Assembly: GCA_031554215.1 (NCBI GenBank)
Contig: JAVBKF010000225.1
Location: forward strand, 1 to 21,128
Length of the DNA: 21,128 nt
Origin: JAVBKE01 sp031554215
GTDB taxonomy: Bacteria > Bacillota > Bacilli > JARBTR01
Reading direction: 5' to 3'
Of the stretch, positions 1-7,627 are shown piece by piece. The notes under the pieces were generated by a model that was not told the origin of the DNA, did not search any database, and saw only the letters and a list, made by a program, of their open reading frames with translations. Both the position numbers and the translations under genes were made by a program. How positions within the stretch are numbered: position 1 is the first letter of the stretch; each line of letters begins with the position of its first letter.

Positions 1-1
1 A

Positions 2-223
2 TCACATGACAAAATAGCAACTGCGAAAAAATATCAAGTTGATTTATTTTTTGAGGATAAACATGATAACGCGGTAGAAATCGCTGAGCAGTGTGACATT
101 CCAGTCATCTTATTCGACTGTCCCTATAACCGGAAGCCGATTCCCGAATCTGTTATTCGTGTAAATCATTGGAAAGAAGCGAAGATGTGGGTTGACCATT
201 GGTTAATAGCAAAATCAAAATAA
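2..223 (+). CDS. yqfW: C-terminal part of a YqfW-like 5'-nucleotidase (HAD family), cut by the window edge
   Basis: An open frame enters from the left edge and ends at TAA 221-223, giving the last 73 residues. The translation begins HDKIATAKKYQVDLFFEDKH, then has ...IPVILFDCPYNR and NHWKEAKMWVDHW. The FFEDKHDNA segment looks like the late acidic HAD motif that holds the metal. The IPVILFDCPYN segment fits the putative deoxyribonucleotidase (NT5C/YqfW) family. In Bacillus subtilis yqfW sits next to zur (yqfV), and the same adjacency is seen here. The catalytic N-terminus lies outside the window, so activity cannot be judged. The symbol rests on similarity from memory plus gene order. Confidence 0.7.
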   Translation, partial: SHDKIATAKKYQVDLFFEDKHDNAVEIAEQCDIPVILFDCPYNRKPIPESVIRVNHWKEAKMWVDHWLIAKSK

Positions 224-276
224 CATGGCAAATCCGTAATACGCTAGGTAAACCATGTAGATTACAGCATTCATAA

Positions 277-330
277 AAAACGTGCACTTCTCCGGTCGGT
301 GTAAAGGAGCAAAGCTGCACGTTTTCTTTT
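277..330 (+). terminator. Rho-independent terminator between yqfW and zur, possibly bidirectional
   Basis: AAAACGTGCA (277-286) pairs with TGCACGTTTT (316-325), and an inner CTCC/GGAG pair lies in the loop. The right arm runs into TTTTCTTTT, so it should stop the yqfW transcript. The A-run on the left gives a T-run on the minus strand, so it could also end the zur transcript that converges on it. Confidence 0.8.
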
Positions 331-399
331 CTATTCTTTGGTTAGCCTAAGGTTAAAACACCTTTATCCACTGTTTTAAGTTGAATGAGGTACTTAAAA

Positions 400-840
400 T
401 TAATATCCTTCGACAGTACAATCGCTACCCGTAACACAATCGGGACACTTTCCGTAAATCTCAAACTTATGTCCAGATATCTGATAGCCAGACAAGCCGC
501 CCGAAACCTCTTTCATTGGACAAAGAGAAATATCTTTACTAACACCGCATTCTGTACAAATAAAATGATGGTGATGATGATTTACATCACAAGCAAAGCG
601 AAAGCGCTTCTCTCCACCCAGCTCGGTATATTCAAGAATACCAAGTGCTGCAAAAACCGATAAATTCCGGTAAATCGTATCAGTACTCAGTGAAGGATAC
701 GCCATCTGAATCTCTTGCTGGATGTCCCTCGCTGTCATGTACTTATCGCTATCAGCAAACAAACGCAACAGCTCACCACGCTTATCCGTGTATTTATAGC
801 CATTAACTTTTAAAATCTCAATCGCTTCTGTTAGGATCAT
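400..840 (-). CDS. zur: Zinc uptake regulator Zur (Fur family)
   Basis: This 146-residue Fur-family repressor has a winged-helix N-terminus, with the DNA-recognition helix around TDTIYRNLSVF (residues 53-63). The metal-binding C-terminus has a run of five histidines (88-92) and two CxxC pairs, C95/C98 and C132/C135, the structural zinc site. The His run with FICTECG and the tail HKFEIYGKCPDC match Zur rather than Fur or PerR as I know them. I chose ATG 840 over the in-frame ATG at 861. It aligns with the usual Zur N-terminus (MxxxEAxxxLKxNGYKYT) and gives an ATGA overlap with the znuB stop. It is the third gene of the znuC-znuB-zur operon, so it probably controls its own expression through the Zur box upstream of znuC. 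Identity is fairly sure; zinc specificity is inferred from context and cysteines. Confidence 0.93.
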   Translation of the reverse strand: MILTEAIEILKVNGYKYTDKRGELLRLFADSDKYMTARDIQQEIQMAYPSLSTDTIYRNLSVFAALGILEYTELGGEKRFRFACDVNHHHHHFICTECGVSKDISLCPMKEVSGGLSGYQISGHKFEIYGKCPDCVTGSDCTVEGY

Positions 841-1697
841 TTGGCGTGTTCTCCCCTCCATAAAAGACTCACCCGGACTCTTTTGTATAAGATATTGAGC
901 AACAGAATCAGCACCGCGAGGAGGACAATCGTACCACCTGAAGCTATATCAAAATAATAAGAAGCAATCAGGCCACCTACCACTGAAATTTCAGCGTAGA
1001 TGATTGACAGTGTAATCGTTTGCTTGAAACTTTTCGCGACTTTCATGGCAGCCGCAACAGGGAGTGTCATCAGTGACGACACCATCAAAACGCCAACAAT
1101 CTGCATCGAAGCTGCAATTGTTAAAGCCACCAGCACAATGAAAACGAAGTGAACGATTTTCACCTGTATCCCTGCTGTCTTCGCGTGATCTTCATCAAAT
1201 GACAAAGCCAATAATTGATCATAGAAAATGGAGATACATACCAGAACAGCAATACTAATAACTGCAACTAGGATGACATCATCATGACTAACAGCACTAA
1301 CACTGCCAAACAAATAGTTAAATAAATCAGTGGTAAACCCATCGGCTAGCGAGATGAATACGACACCAAGCCCGATCCCTGCAGACAAAATAATTGGAAT
1401 CGCCAGCTCTTGATAATGTTTATAGACCGAGCGAAGCCTTTCAATCAACAATGCGCCGCCGACCGAAAACCCCATCCCCATATACAATGGATTCAAATCG
1501 ACAAGGACACCAAAATTCTTGCTCAGATAGAGACTAAAGGCGATACCTGATAGTGTGACATGGCTGAGTGCCTCTGCGATGAGTGATAGTCTACGGACAA
1601 CGATAAATACACCTAGGAGTGGTGCGATGACCCCAATCATCATTCCTGATAGAAAAGCATTTTGTAGAAATTCATAATTCAGCAAATCAGCTATCAT
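837..1697 (-). CDS. znuB: Zinc ABC transporter permease (ABC-3 family, ZnuB)
   Basis: This is a 286-residue, strongly hydrophobic membrane protein with several transmembrane helices. It has the ABC-3 family look of divalent-metal permeases: an N-terminal MMIGVIAPLLGVFIVVRRL segment, then AEALSHVTLSGIA, and near the end IVGVLMVSSLMTLPVAAA. It would form the membrane channel for zinc with the ZnuC ATPase. Its ATG overlaps the znuC stop by one base (TAATG) and its TGA overlaps the zur start (ATGA), which indicates translational coupling. No substrate-binding ZnuA/AdcA gene is seen in the window, so that subunit must be encoded elsewhere. Manganese or iron permeases of the same family look alike; the Zur gene and Zur box favour zinc. 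Confidence 0.92.
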   Translation of the reverse strand: MIADLLNYEFLQNAFLSGMMIGVIAPLLGVFIVVRRLSLIAEALSHVTLSGIAFSLYLSKNFGVLVDLNPLYMGMGFSVGGALLIERLRSVYKHYQELAIPIILSAGIGLGVVFISLADGFTTDLFNYLFGSVSAVSHDDVILVAVISIAVLVCISIFYDQLLALSFDEDHAKTAGIQVKIVHFVFIVLVALTIAASMQIVGVLMVSSLMTLPVAAAMKVAKSFKQTITLSIIYAEISVVGGLIASYYFDIASGGTIVLLAVLILLLNILYKRVRVSLLWRGEHAK

Positions 1698-2437
1698 TAG
1701 ACCTTCTCCTCTATGCAGCCAAAAATGTCATGTAAACGTCTGCTTTTTATTTCTGAGTATCCGCTCGCACTACCAAAGAAATTGACCGTTCTTGCTAGGA
1801 CAAGCATCCGGTTTGCATAGGCGCTAATTAGCTCCATGTCATGCGTAACCAACACGATGGTAATCTGTTTTTCGACATTCAGCTTTTTCAATAATTCGTA
1901 GAAATCATGTACACGCGCCTCATCAACCCCAACAGTTGGTTCATCGAGGAATAAAATCGTTGGCTGATTGATCAAGGCACGAGCGATGAAAACCCGCTGC
2001 TGTTGCCCACCAGACAATTCACCAATATTTTTCTCGGCAAACGCTGCCATATCGACTAGTCGTAATGCTTCAGCACATTTTTCTTTTCTTTCCTTTCCAG
2101 AAAACAATTTGAACTTCTTCTTCACAAGCCCGCAACAAACGACTTCCTCCACTGTTGCCGGGAACCCTGAATTAAAGGAATTGGCTTTTTGCGAAACAAA
2201 CCCAACTTTCTGCCAATCTGAAAAATGAGACAGCTTTTGATCAAATAAATGTATCTCACCAGTCTGTAGCGGCAATAATTGTAGAATTAATTTCAACAAG
2301 GTTGACTTCCCTGAACCATTTTCACCGACAATGCCTAAAAAATCACCGGCCTGCAGATGAAAGTTTATGTTCTCAAGGACAAGGCCTTTTTCATATTGAT
2401 AATGTAGATTGTTTACTTGCAATACAGGCTGTTCCAT
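1697..2437 (-). CDS. znuC: Zinc ABC transporter ATP-binding protein (ZnuC)
   Basis: This is a 246-residue ABC ATPase with Walker A GENGSGKST (residues 38-46), signature LSGGQQQR (141-148), Walker B ILFLDEP (161-167) and a switch histidine in LVTHD. It powers uptake through the adjacent ZnuB. An in-frame ATG at 2464 would add nine residues, but ATG 2437 has an AATGAGG ribosome site at good spacing and begins with the usual MEQPVLQVNNL. The 2464 start would also fall inside the predicted Zur operator. First gene of the operon. Confidence 0.93.
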   Translation of the reverse strand: MEQPVLQVNNLHYQYEKGLVLENINFHLQAGDFLGIVGENGSGKSTLLKLILQLLPLQTGEIHLFDQKLSHFSDWQKVGFVSQKANSFNSGFPATVEEVVCCGLVKKKFKLFSGKERKEKCAEALRLVDMAAFAEKNIGELSGGQQQRVFIARALINQPTILFLDEPTVGVDEARVHDFYELLKKLNVEKQITIVLVTHDMELISAYANRMLVLARTVNFFGSASGYSEIKSRRLHDIFGCIEEKV

Positions 2438-2451
2438 TTTAACCTCATTCT

Positions 2452-2472
2452 TAATCAGAATCATTACGATTT
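2452..2472 (-). promoter_or_regulatory. Zur box upstream of znuC
   Basis: The plus strand reads TAATCAGAATCATTACGATTT without its last base repeated. Compared with the published B. subtilis Zur consensus (7-1-7-type palindrome around AATCGTAATNATTACGATT), the right half ATTACGATTT is perfect and the left half has three mismatches. It lies just downstream of the -10 element, across the predicted transcription start, where a repressor would block transcription. This rests on remembered consensus; DNA binding is not shown. Confidence 0.75.
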
Positions 2473-2481
2473 ACGCATTCA

Positions 2482-2510
2482 ATTATATAGTGATTCATAG
2501 ATATTGTAAA
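2482..2510 (-). promoter_or_regulatory. Sigma-A-type promoter of the znuCB-zur operon
   Basis: On the minus strand a -35 TTTACA (2505-2510), a 17-base spacer and a perfect -10 TATAAT (2482-2487) point at znuC. The predicted start of transcription is near 2475, directly beside the Zur box. Confidence 0.8.
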
Positions 2511-2534
2511 TCAACAAATATTGGAGTGAATTGG

Positions 2535-2789
2535 ATGAGCTTTTTTCAGGACATGGTCAATCACAAACTGAGGCAATTATCACCTGCTCAGTTGAAGGAT
2601 ATTGGCAGGCAATATGGCATTACCATTAGCGATCATGAAGCTGCACTTGTATCGCAGAAATTACAGGCTTCCCATATCAATGTCTTTAATGATTTTGAAC
2701 GCCAACAGTTGTTACAGGAATTGACACAGATCGTCTCTCCCGCAGTTGTATCACAAGTTGAATATTTATTCCAACAATTCGTCCGCTAG
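2535..2789 (+). CDS. yqfT: YqfT-like DUF2624 family protein
   Basis: This 84-residue protein begins MSFFQDMVNHKLRQL and contains GRQYGITISDHEA. Its small, acidic-to-neutral helical sequence fits the DUF2624/YqfT family found next to nfo and zur in Bacilli. I chose ATG 2535 because GGAG lies eight bases upstream; an open frame further upstream (from 2409) crosses the znuC start and its operator and looks non-coding. It is divergent from znuC and converges on the nfo terminator. Its function is unknown; no catalytic motif, signal peptide or membrane segment is seen. Confidence 0.8.
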   Translation: MSFFQDMVNHKLRQLSPAQLKDIGRQYGITISDHEAALVSQKLQASHINVFNDFERQQLLQELTQIVSPAVVSQVEYLFQQFVR

Positions 2790-2826
2790 CAAAAAAAACA
2801 CTACACTCGCCCCATGATTGTAGTGG
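2783..2826 (-). terminator. Rho-independent terminator of the cshB-nfo unit
   Basis: On the minus strand CACTACA (2819-2825) and TGTAGTG (2799-2805) form a 7-bp stem followed by eight T (2791-2798). It lies 92 bases after the nfo stop. Confidence 0.8.
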
Positions 2827-2917
2827 CGTGAGCACAGTGCCTAAAATAACCTTCACTAATTGAAGAAACCAGTCAGGTAAAGGACAGTGACGATTTTAAT
2901 CATTGTCAAAAGCCGAT

Positions 2918-3784
2918 TTAGATACTTTCGACAAACCGACCACTGCGTAGCATCTCAATTTCTTGTTTGTATGGCGCTATTGACTTATCCTCGCCAAGAT
3001 AAGGTGTTTCAAGAATCTTTGGTACCGTTGTTAATTGCGGATGATGAACGACATGGTGCAGTGCCTGAAAGCCAATATAGCCGTGGCCTATATTTTCATG
3101 GCGATCTTTTGCTGCGCCTTGTGGGTTCTTACTGTCATTGACGTGAATCACTTTAATGCGGTCAACACCGACAATTTTGTCAAATTGATTAAGAACCTCA
3201 TCGAAATCTTCTTTGATATTGTAACCAGCATCATGTGTATGGCATGTATCAAAGCAGACAGACAGCTTTTCGTTTTGCGAGACACCTTCAATGATGCGGG
3301 CAATTTCCTCGAAACTTCTTCCGCATTCTGAGCCTTTGCCGGCCATTGTTTCGAGTGCAATTTGCACTGTTTGATCAGCTAGTAATACTTCGTTTAGCCC
3401 TTCGATAATCTTCGCAATGCCGATGTCAGTTCCCTCTTTAACGTGCGCACCAGGATGAAGAACGATTTGTTTTGCCCCGAGAGCATCCGTTCTTTCGATT
3501 TCTTTTGTGAGAAATTCGACACCGAGGTTAAATGTCGCCGGATTGACAGCATTGCCAATGTTAATGATATAGGGTGCATGAACAATAAACTCGGTAATTC
3601 CATGTTCTTTCATGAGTGCTTGACCTGCTTCAATATTTAGCTCGCTGAGTGCTTTTCGGCGCGTATTCTGCGGTGCACCCGTGTAAATCATAAACGTGTT
3701 GGCGCCGTAGGAAATCGCTTCTTCAACGGAACCCTGAAACATTTTCTTTCCACTCATTCCAACATGTGAGCCTAACTTAATCAT
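2918..3784 (-). CDS. nfo: Endonuclease IV (AP endonuclease family 2)
   Basis: This 288-residue TIM-barrel nuclease cleaves DNA at abasic sites in base excision repair. All the metal-ligand motifs of the Nfo family are present in order: IVHAPY, VLHPGAH, ALETMAGKGSE, CFDTCHTHDAGY, IHVNDSKNP, DRHENIGHG and ILETPYLGED. These would bind the three zinc ions. Length matches the usual 280-300. ATG 3784 has an AAGGAGG ribosome site (minus-strand AAGGAGGTACCT before the ATG). It follows cshB by 16 bases and is probably co-transcribed with it, as in Bacillus and Listeria. Confidence 0.97.
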   Translation of the reverse strand: MIKLGSHVGMSGKKMFQGSVEEAISYGANTFMIYTGAPQNTRRKALSELNIEAGQALMKEHGITEFIVHAPYIINIGNAVNPATFNLGVEFLTKEIERTDALGAKQIVLHPGAHVKEGTDIGIAKIIEGLNEVLLADQTVQIALETMAGKGSECGRSFEEIARIIEGVSQNEKLSVCFDTCHTHDAGYNIKEDFDEVLNQFDKIVGVDRIKVIHVNDSKNPQGAAKDRHENIGHGYIGFQALHHVVHHPQLTTVPKILETPYLGEDKSIAPYKQEIEMLRSGRFVESI

Positions 3785-3800
3785 AGGTACCTCCTTGTGA

Positions 3801-5144
3801 CTACTTTGTTTTATGCTTTGATTTTGTGGCTAGTTTACCTGCACGAATTTCTTGACGCTTATGTGTGCGCGACTCTTTCTCTTTCGCTTTTCTGACTTCA
3901 AGCGCATGTTTCTTCTTATAACCTGGTTTCACTATTTTTGATTTCGAGACATTCGTTTGGACTGCACGCTTTGGCATGTCCCTTTTTTTGCGGCGATCAC
4001 GGTCTTTAATGTCAACTAGTTCGCCTTTGATGAGATCTTTATTGCTAAACTGGATACCCATTTTCTCGAGCTTCGCAATCGACTCTTCTTCATGCTCCTC
4101 ATAAAGGGCAATTGCAATACCAGACATATTTGCACGCCCAGTACGACCTGAACGGTGAATGTAGAAGGATAGGTCTTTGGGAATCTCGGCATTAATGACA
4201 TGGCTAACGCCATCAATATCAATCCCGCGTGCAGCAAGATCAGATGCAACGACATACTGATATTTTAACTCATTAATGTCCTTCATGACACGTTTTCGCT
4301 CACGTGCATGAAGATCACCATGCATCAGGCCTACTTTCAGCCCTTGCGATAGTAACGCACCATGCAGTTCATCAGCACTTTTCTTTGAATTAACAAAAAT
4401 TAATGCTAGATAAGGATTGACACTGTGCAGGATATTTTTGATTAAAACAGCCTTTTCTCTGTGCTTCACTGGCACGAGCATATGAGCAATTTGCTTGGCT
4501 GATGTTTGCAAAGGATCGACTTCAATATGCTTAGGGTTTTGCATGTATTTTTTCAAAAATGGTTGCAGTTTCTCAGGAATTGTTGCTGAGAAAACAAGCA
4601 TTTGTAGTTCTTTGGCCATCCGCGTAGCGATTTTGTCGACGTCTTCCATGAAACCTAGGTCAATCATGAGATCCGCTTCATCAATGACGAGCGTTGTCGC
4701 TGTGTAGACGTTCAGTGCCTGTGCATCGACTAAATCGTAGATACGCCCTGGTGTACCAATGACTAGTTGCGGTTGTTGTTTCAATTTATCAATCGAACGC
4801 TGCTTGTCTGTTCCTCCAATGTAGGAACGGATTTCGAGTCTTTTCTCATCCGGAAATAAACGATTGAGCGCTTCAGCTGCATCGAAAATTTGTTTCGCTA
4901 GCTCTCTTGTTGGTGCGGTAACAACTGCTTGTACTTTTGGTGACGCAGCATCCAGTTTCGCCATGATTGGCAGTAGAAAAGCATGTGTCTTTCCTGTACC
5001 TGTTTGTGATTGACCAATGATACTCTTTCCACTAAATACAGATGGAATCACCCGCTCCTGAATGATCGTTGGGCTTTTGAATCCAATTGTATTAACAGCC
5101 TCTTCAATATGGGCTGGTAATTTAAACATTGTAAATGTGCTCAC
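3801..5144 (-). CDS. cshB: DEAD-box RNA helicase CshB
   Basis: This 447-residue ATP-dependent RNA helicase shows the full motif series: Q motif GFKSPTIIQ (21-29), motif I SQTGTGKT (46-53), DEAD (155-158), SAT (186-188) and HRSGRTGR (330-337). A very basic tail (about 385-447) should bind RNA. CshB acts in cold adaptation, ribosome assembly and RNA turnover. The gene starts with GTG (5144-5142), preceded by AGAGG seven bases away. The position directly upstream of nfo is the Bacillus yqfR-yqfS arrangement, which supports CshB over the other DEAD-box paralogues. Confidence 0.93.
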   Translation of the reverse strand: MSTFTMFKLPAHIEEAVNTIGFKSPTIIQERVIPSVFSGKSIIGQSQTGTGKTHAFLLPIMAKLDAASPKVQAVVTAPTRELAKQIFDAAEALNRLFPDEKRLEIRSYIGGTDKQRSIDKLKQQPQLVIGTPGRIYDLVDAQALNVYTATTLVIDEADLMIDLGFMEDVDKIATRMAKELQMLVFSATIPEKLQPFLKKYMQNPKHIEVDPLQTSAKQIAHMLVPVKHREKAVLIKNILHSVNPYLALIFVNSKKSADELHGALLSQGLKVGLMHGDLHARERKRVMKDINELKYQYVVASDLAARGIDIDGVSHVINAEIPKDLSFYIHRSGRTGRANMSGIAIALYEEHEEESIAKLEKMGIQFSNKDLIKGELVDIKDRDRRKKRDMPKRAVQTNVSKSKIVKPGYKKKHALEVRKAKEKESRTHKRQEIRAGKLATKSKHKTK

Positions 5145-5174
5145 TCTATGACCTCTTTCTATTTTGACCTCTTA

Positions 5175-5183
5175 ATTATAGCA
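5175..5183 (-). promoter_or_regulatory. Extended -10 promoter of cshB
   Basis: The minus strand carries TGCTATAAT, a perfect -10 with an upstream TG, 31 bases before the GTG start. The -35 region is poor, as is usual for extended -10 promoters. Confidence 0.6.
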
Positions 5184-5275
5184 TGAATTCGGTCATTGGC
5201 ATCATTTTGACGAATGGAAAATATTCTTGTCATGATTAGGGGGATTTAGGTTTGGAAATGCTTATTCGGCAAGGT

Positions 5276-5379
5276 GGTGGTTGCTAAAACCACTGCTGAG
5301 TATGGCGGTCCAAAGGTTTTCCAATTGCTGGTTTCGTGCTTGCCCCAGAAAGATGTTGCACTTGCCTGCGCTACTCAGC
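5276..5379. repeat. Inverted repeats in the tupA-cshB gap
   Basis: GCTGAGTA (5295-5302) and TACTCAGC (5372-5379) are perfect inverted repeats about 70 bases apart; the right arm covers the end of the first tupA. A smaller hairpin GTGGTT/AACCAC lies at 5277-5293. Neither has a T-run, so this is not a standard terminator. The gap 5184-5370 shows no convincing gene. Confidence 0.35.
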
Positions 5380-6234
5380 GGCTGCCCCGTCTAAATAAGG
5401 GTGAAATAGTGGTTCACCATATTCTGCTACACCGAAATCTTTGATGATTGTTTGTGCTTGATCAGACACCATGAATTCAACAAAATCTGCGGCAGTTTCT
5501 GCGTTAATTTGGTCGTTTTTGTCAGGACTAACTTGCATTACATGATAGATGTTACGTAATATTTCCTCGCCTTCTACGAGGATAGCATAGTCATCTATAT
5601 TCTTTTCATAGGCTAAGAATGTACCGCGGTCTACCAAGCAGTACGCTTGTTTCTCATTTGCTACTTGCAATGTTTGTCCTTGGCCTTGGCCTGTTTCGAT
5701 GTAACCTGAATTGTCTAGCGGATCAATTGCTGCAGCTTTCCAAAGTTCTAACTCCTTTTTATGCGTACCCGAATCATCCCCGCGCGAAACAAAGGCGGCA
5801 TTTTCTGCTTCAATTTGGGTGAATGCAGAAACAATGTCCATTCCTTGTACACCTGCTGGGTCGTCTTTCGGACCGACAAGGACAAAATCATTGTACATGA
5901 CTTGCTTGTAGTTGATCACGTCACCATTGTCCACTAGCGGCTTTTCTGAGGATGGTGAGTGAACGAGTAAGGCGTCTGCTTCGCCGTTTTCTGCCATTGT
6001 TAAGGCTTCTCCGGTTCCGGCCACGATCAGTTTCGTTTTCACATTGTATTCCTCTTCAAATACGGGAATGAGTTCGTCTAGTAACCCTGTGTCGCGCGTT
6101 GTTGTCGTTGTTGCTAGGAGTAGTTCGGCTGGCTTTTCTTTTGGTGTGCTGGTATCATCACTAGTTTGACCGCAGCCTGTCAGCACTGTACCTATTAAAA
6201 TGATTATGACGAGTAACGAATTAAGCTGTTTCAT
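5371..6234 (-). CDS. tupA: TupA-type tungstate-binding lipoprotein, copy 1
   Basis: This 287-residue extracellular substrate-binding protein has a lipoprotein signal peptide ending LTGC (Cys21), so it is anchored on the outer face of the membrane. The ligand region reads LLLATTTTTRDTGLL, and later VAGTGEAL, DALLVHSP and VSRGDDSGTHKKE, the typical TupA/COG2998 layout. The usual TTTS oxyanion motif is TTTT here. A GAAAGGAA ribosome site precedes ATG 6234. No TupB permease or TupC ATPase gene adjoins it, so it either serves a transporter encoded elsewhere or has another role. It is isolated between cshB and a degraded region, apart from the formate dehydrogenase operon that carries copy 2. Tungstate is the family expectation; molybdate cannot be excluded. 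Confidence 0.85.
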   Translation of the reverse strand: MKQLNSLLVIIILIGTVLTGCGQTSDDTSTPKEKPAELLLATTTTTRDTGLLDELIPVFEEEYNVKTKLIVAGTGEALTMAENGEADALLVHSPSSEKPLVDNGDVINYKQVMYNDFVLVGPKDDPAGVQGMDIVSAFTQIEAENAAFVSRGDDSGTHKKELELWKAAAIDPLDNSGYIETGQGQGQTLQVANEKQAYCLVDRGTFLAYEKNIDDYAILVEGEEILRNIYHVMQVSPDKNDQINAETAADFVEFMVSDQAQTIIKDFGVAEYGEPLFHPYLDGAAAE

Positions 6235-6497
6235 CTCGGAGATTCCTTTCTATTATCAAACTTTTTAATAACGCTCCTAAATTATCGTTCATACAACTGT
6301 AAAAACTACATCAATACAAAACTTATGACACTTAACTTGCTAAATGATCTCAGAGCACTTTAAAACTTTTTGAACAAATTTCGGACACTGCTACATTTAA
6401 GGAACATTTGAACACTATTTTGAAAAGCTGTGCTAATCCTCAAGTTTAACTCCATCATTCCATCAATTTCTTTATTCAAATGCTTCCGTTTTTCATT

Positions 6498-6856
6498 TTA
6501 CATTATTTCACCCTTAGTAAAATAATTAACATATGATACAAGCAATATTACGCTAATAATGACTGTAGCAAAATAAATAGCTATACCAAAAATAATGTAA
6601 AGAATTCTTTCTGTAATTGTTCTTCCGATAAACAAACTGAGTATCAACATGACTATAAATAAAGGGATACTATATTCTAAATCTGACGGAGCATCTTTAA
6701 TCCATTACTATAAAAAAAGATTTCTGGATAGAAAGCTGTACAAATTATAGTTAGGATACTCATGAAAACGATTAAAATAAAGAAAATTAAATTTTTATTA
6801 AATCTGGAATGTTCCTTACCCAATCCACTACCACCCCACTTTTTGTGGTTTCTCAC
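6498..6856 (-). pseudogene. Frameshifted gene for a small membrane protein
   Basis: Two overlapping minus-strand frames together read as one membrane protein of about 120 residues. The first starts at GTG 6856 and contains KNLIFFILIVFMSILTIICT, then FYPEIFFYSNGLK. The second continues DAPSDLEYSIPLFIVMLILS, then LFIGRTITERILYIIFGIAI, and ends at TAA 6498-6500. Restoring one A in the AAA run at 6696-6698 (TTT on plus) joins them as ...SNGLKDAPSDLEYS. Three hydrophobic segments are visible. I do not recognise the family. It could be a real mutation or a sequencing error. Ribosome site AAAGAA is weak. No gene is seen in 6235-6497. Confidence 0.5.
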
Positions 6857-6946
6857 TTATTCTTTATAATATCTAGCACAATCAACATGAAACTGCATCT
6901 GGAATTTCAATTTCAAGGGCAATCAAGGATAAATTCTATAATAAAG

Positions 6947-7225
6947 CTAACCTTTATGAGCTTCCTCTTGCTCAAGATAATATTCTCCCTCATTCGATTT
7001 GTACCCATCCTCTTTAAGATGATAAGAAGGGATATTTTTCCCTGCATTTGTTGATTCACCAACAAACATATCTGCCACAATAGCATGCTCTCGTACTGGT
7101 GCAAGTGCAGTATCAGCATGAAACTGAATTTCTGTTGCAAAGCTAGTAGAATCAATATTTTCCGTGTGAATTAACAATAATGCATTGTACTCATTTGGCG
7201 TTAAGCTATTTTTATCTTTAACCAT
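6947..7225 (-). CDS. Small orphan protein of unknown function
   Basis: This 92-residue soluble protein begins MVKDKNSLTPNEYNALLLIH and ends with a Glu-rich tail (EGEYYLEQEEAHKG). A strong GGGGGAAG ribosome site lies directly before the ATG at 7225, which is the main reason to believe it. The central part (DSTSFATEIQFHADTALAPV, then REHAIVADMFVGES) looks like real protein, acidic, with mixed alpha/beta composition and no cysteine. I do not recognise the family. It sits in an AT-rich accessory stretch next to a frameshifted membrane-protein gene, with 90 bases between them, and could be the first gene of that unit. Confidence 0.55.
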   Translation of the reverse strand: MVKDKNSLTPNEYNALLLIHTENIDSTSFATEIQFHADTALAPVREHAIVADMFVGESTNAGKNIPSYHLKEDGYKSNEGEYYLEQEEAHKG

Positions 7226-7515
7226 AACTTCCCCCGTGCTCTAACTGATTGCTCCATCTTTTTAATTGATTTTGCCAAACAAGTTCAAAATATTTCGGAT
7301 AAAGCCGTATTCAGGGGGGTTAAAACCTTTAAACCCCTGATAAACACTGCATTATCCAATACTGACCACCATTTCGACCTGATAACGGCGAAAATAGATA
7401 CTTAAAGTTACAGAAACAACAGTTTTACGCTGTTTTTGGAGTAACTATTTTTGCGAATTGTATTGGTTTTCGTGGATTTTGTTATCGCAAATAATTTCAC
7501 GACAGCCTTTTATAC

Positions 7516-7534
7516 GCACCCGACAGGATTTGAA
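7516..7534 (-). other. tRNA 3'-end-like fragment, possible att scar
   Basis: The minus strand reads TTCAAATCCTGTCGGGTGC, like a T-loop, 3' half of the T stem and acceptor strand. The 5' half of the T stem does not pair and no cloverleaf can be built upstream. Integrating elements often leave such a tRNA end at att sites. The family of tRNA cannot be named. Confidence 0.35.
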
Positions 7535-7588
7535 CTGAGGTTTAGAAGTGCTTTTACGGCACGGGATTTGATTATTAATTCATAATGT

Positions 7589-7609
7589 TAGGGGGCAACT
7601 AGGGGGCAA
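7589..7609 (+). repeat. Tandem TAGGGGGCAA repeat
   Basis: TAGGGGGCAA occurs at 7589-7598 and again at 7600-7609, one base apart. From memory, tandem GGGGGCAA stretches are common just after tyrosine integrase genes in Gram-positive elements. No integrase is left here, so it may be a remnant. Confidence 0.45.
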
Positions 7610-7627
7610 AATTTAATTCGACAATTG

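Larger units (their letters stand above)
7226..7627. other. 402-base gap with a possible integration scar
   Basis: No open gene is seen. It holds an imperfect palindrome CAGGGG...CCCCTG (7312-7339), a weak hairpin AACAG/CTGTT near 7413-7435, a tRNA-3'-end-like sequence (7516-7534) and a tandem TAGGGGGCAA repeat (7589-7609); the last two are listed separately. Confidence 0.5.

Noticed and set aside
2409..2534. Upstream extension of the yqfT-like frame
   Set aside because: It would cross znuC, the Zur box and the promoter; ATG 2535 has a good ribosome site.
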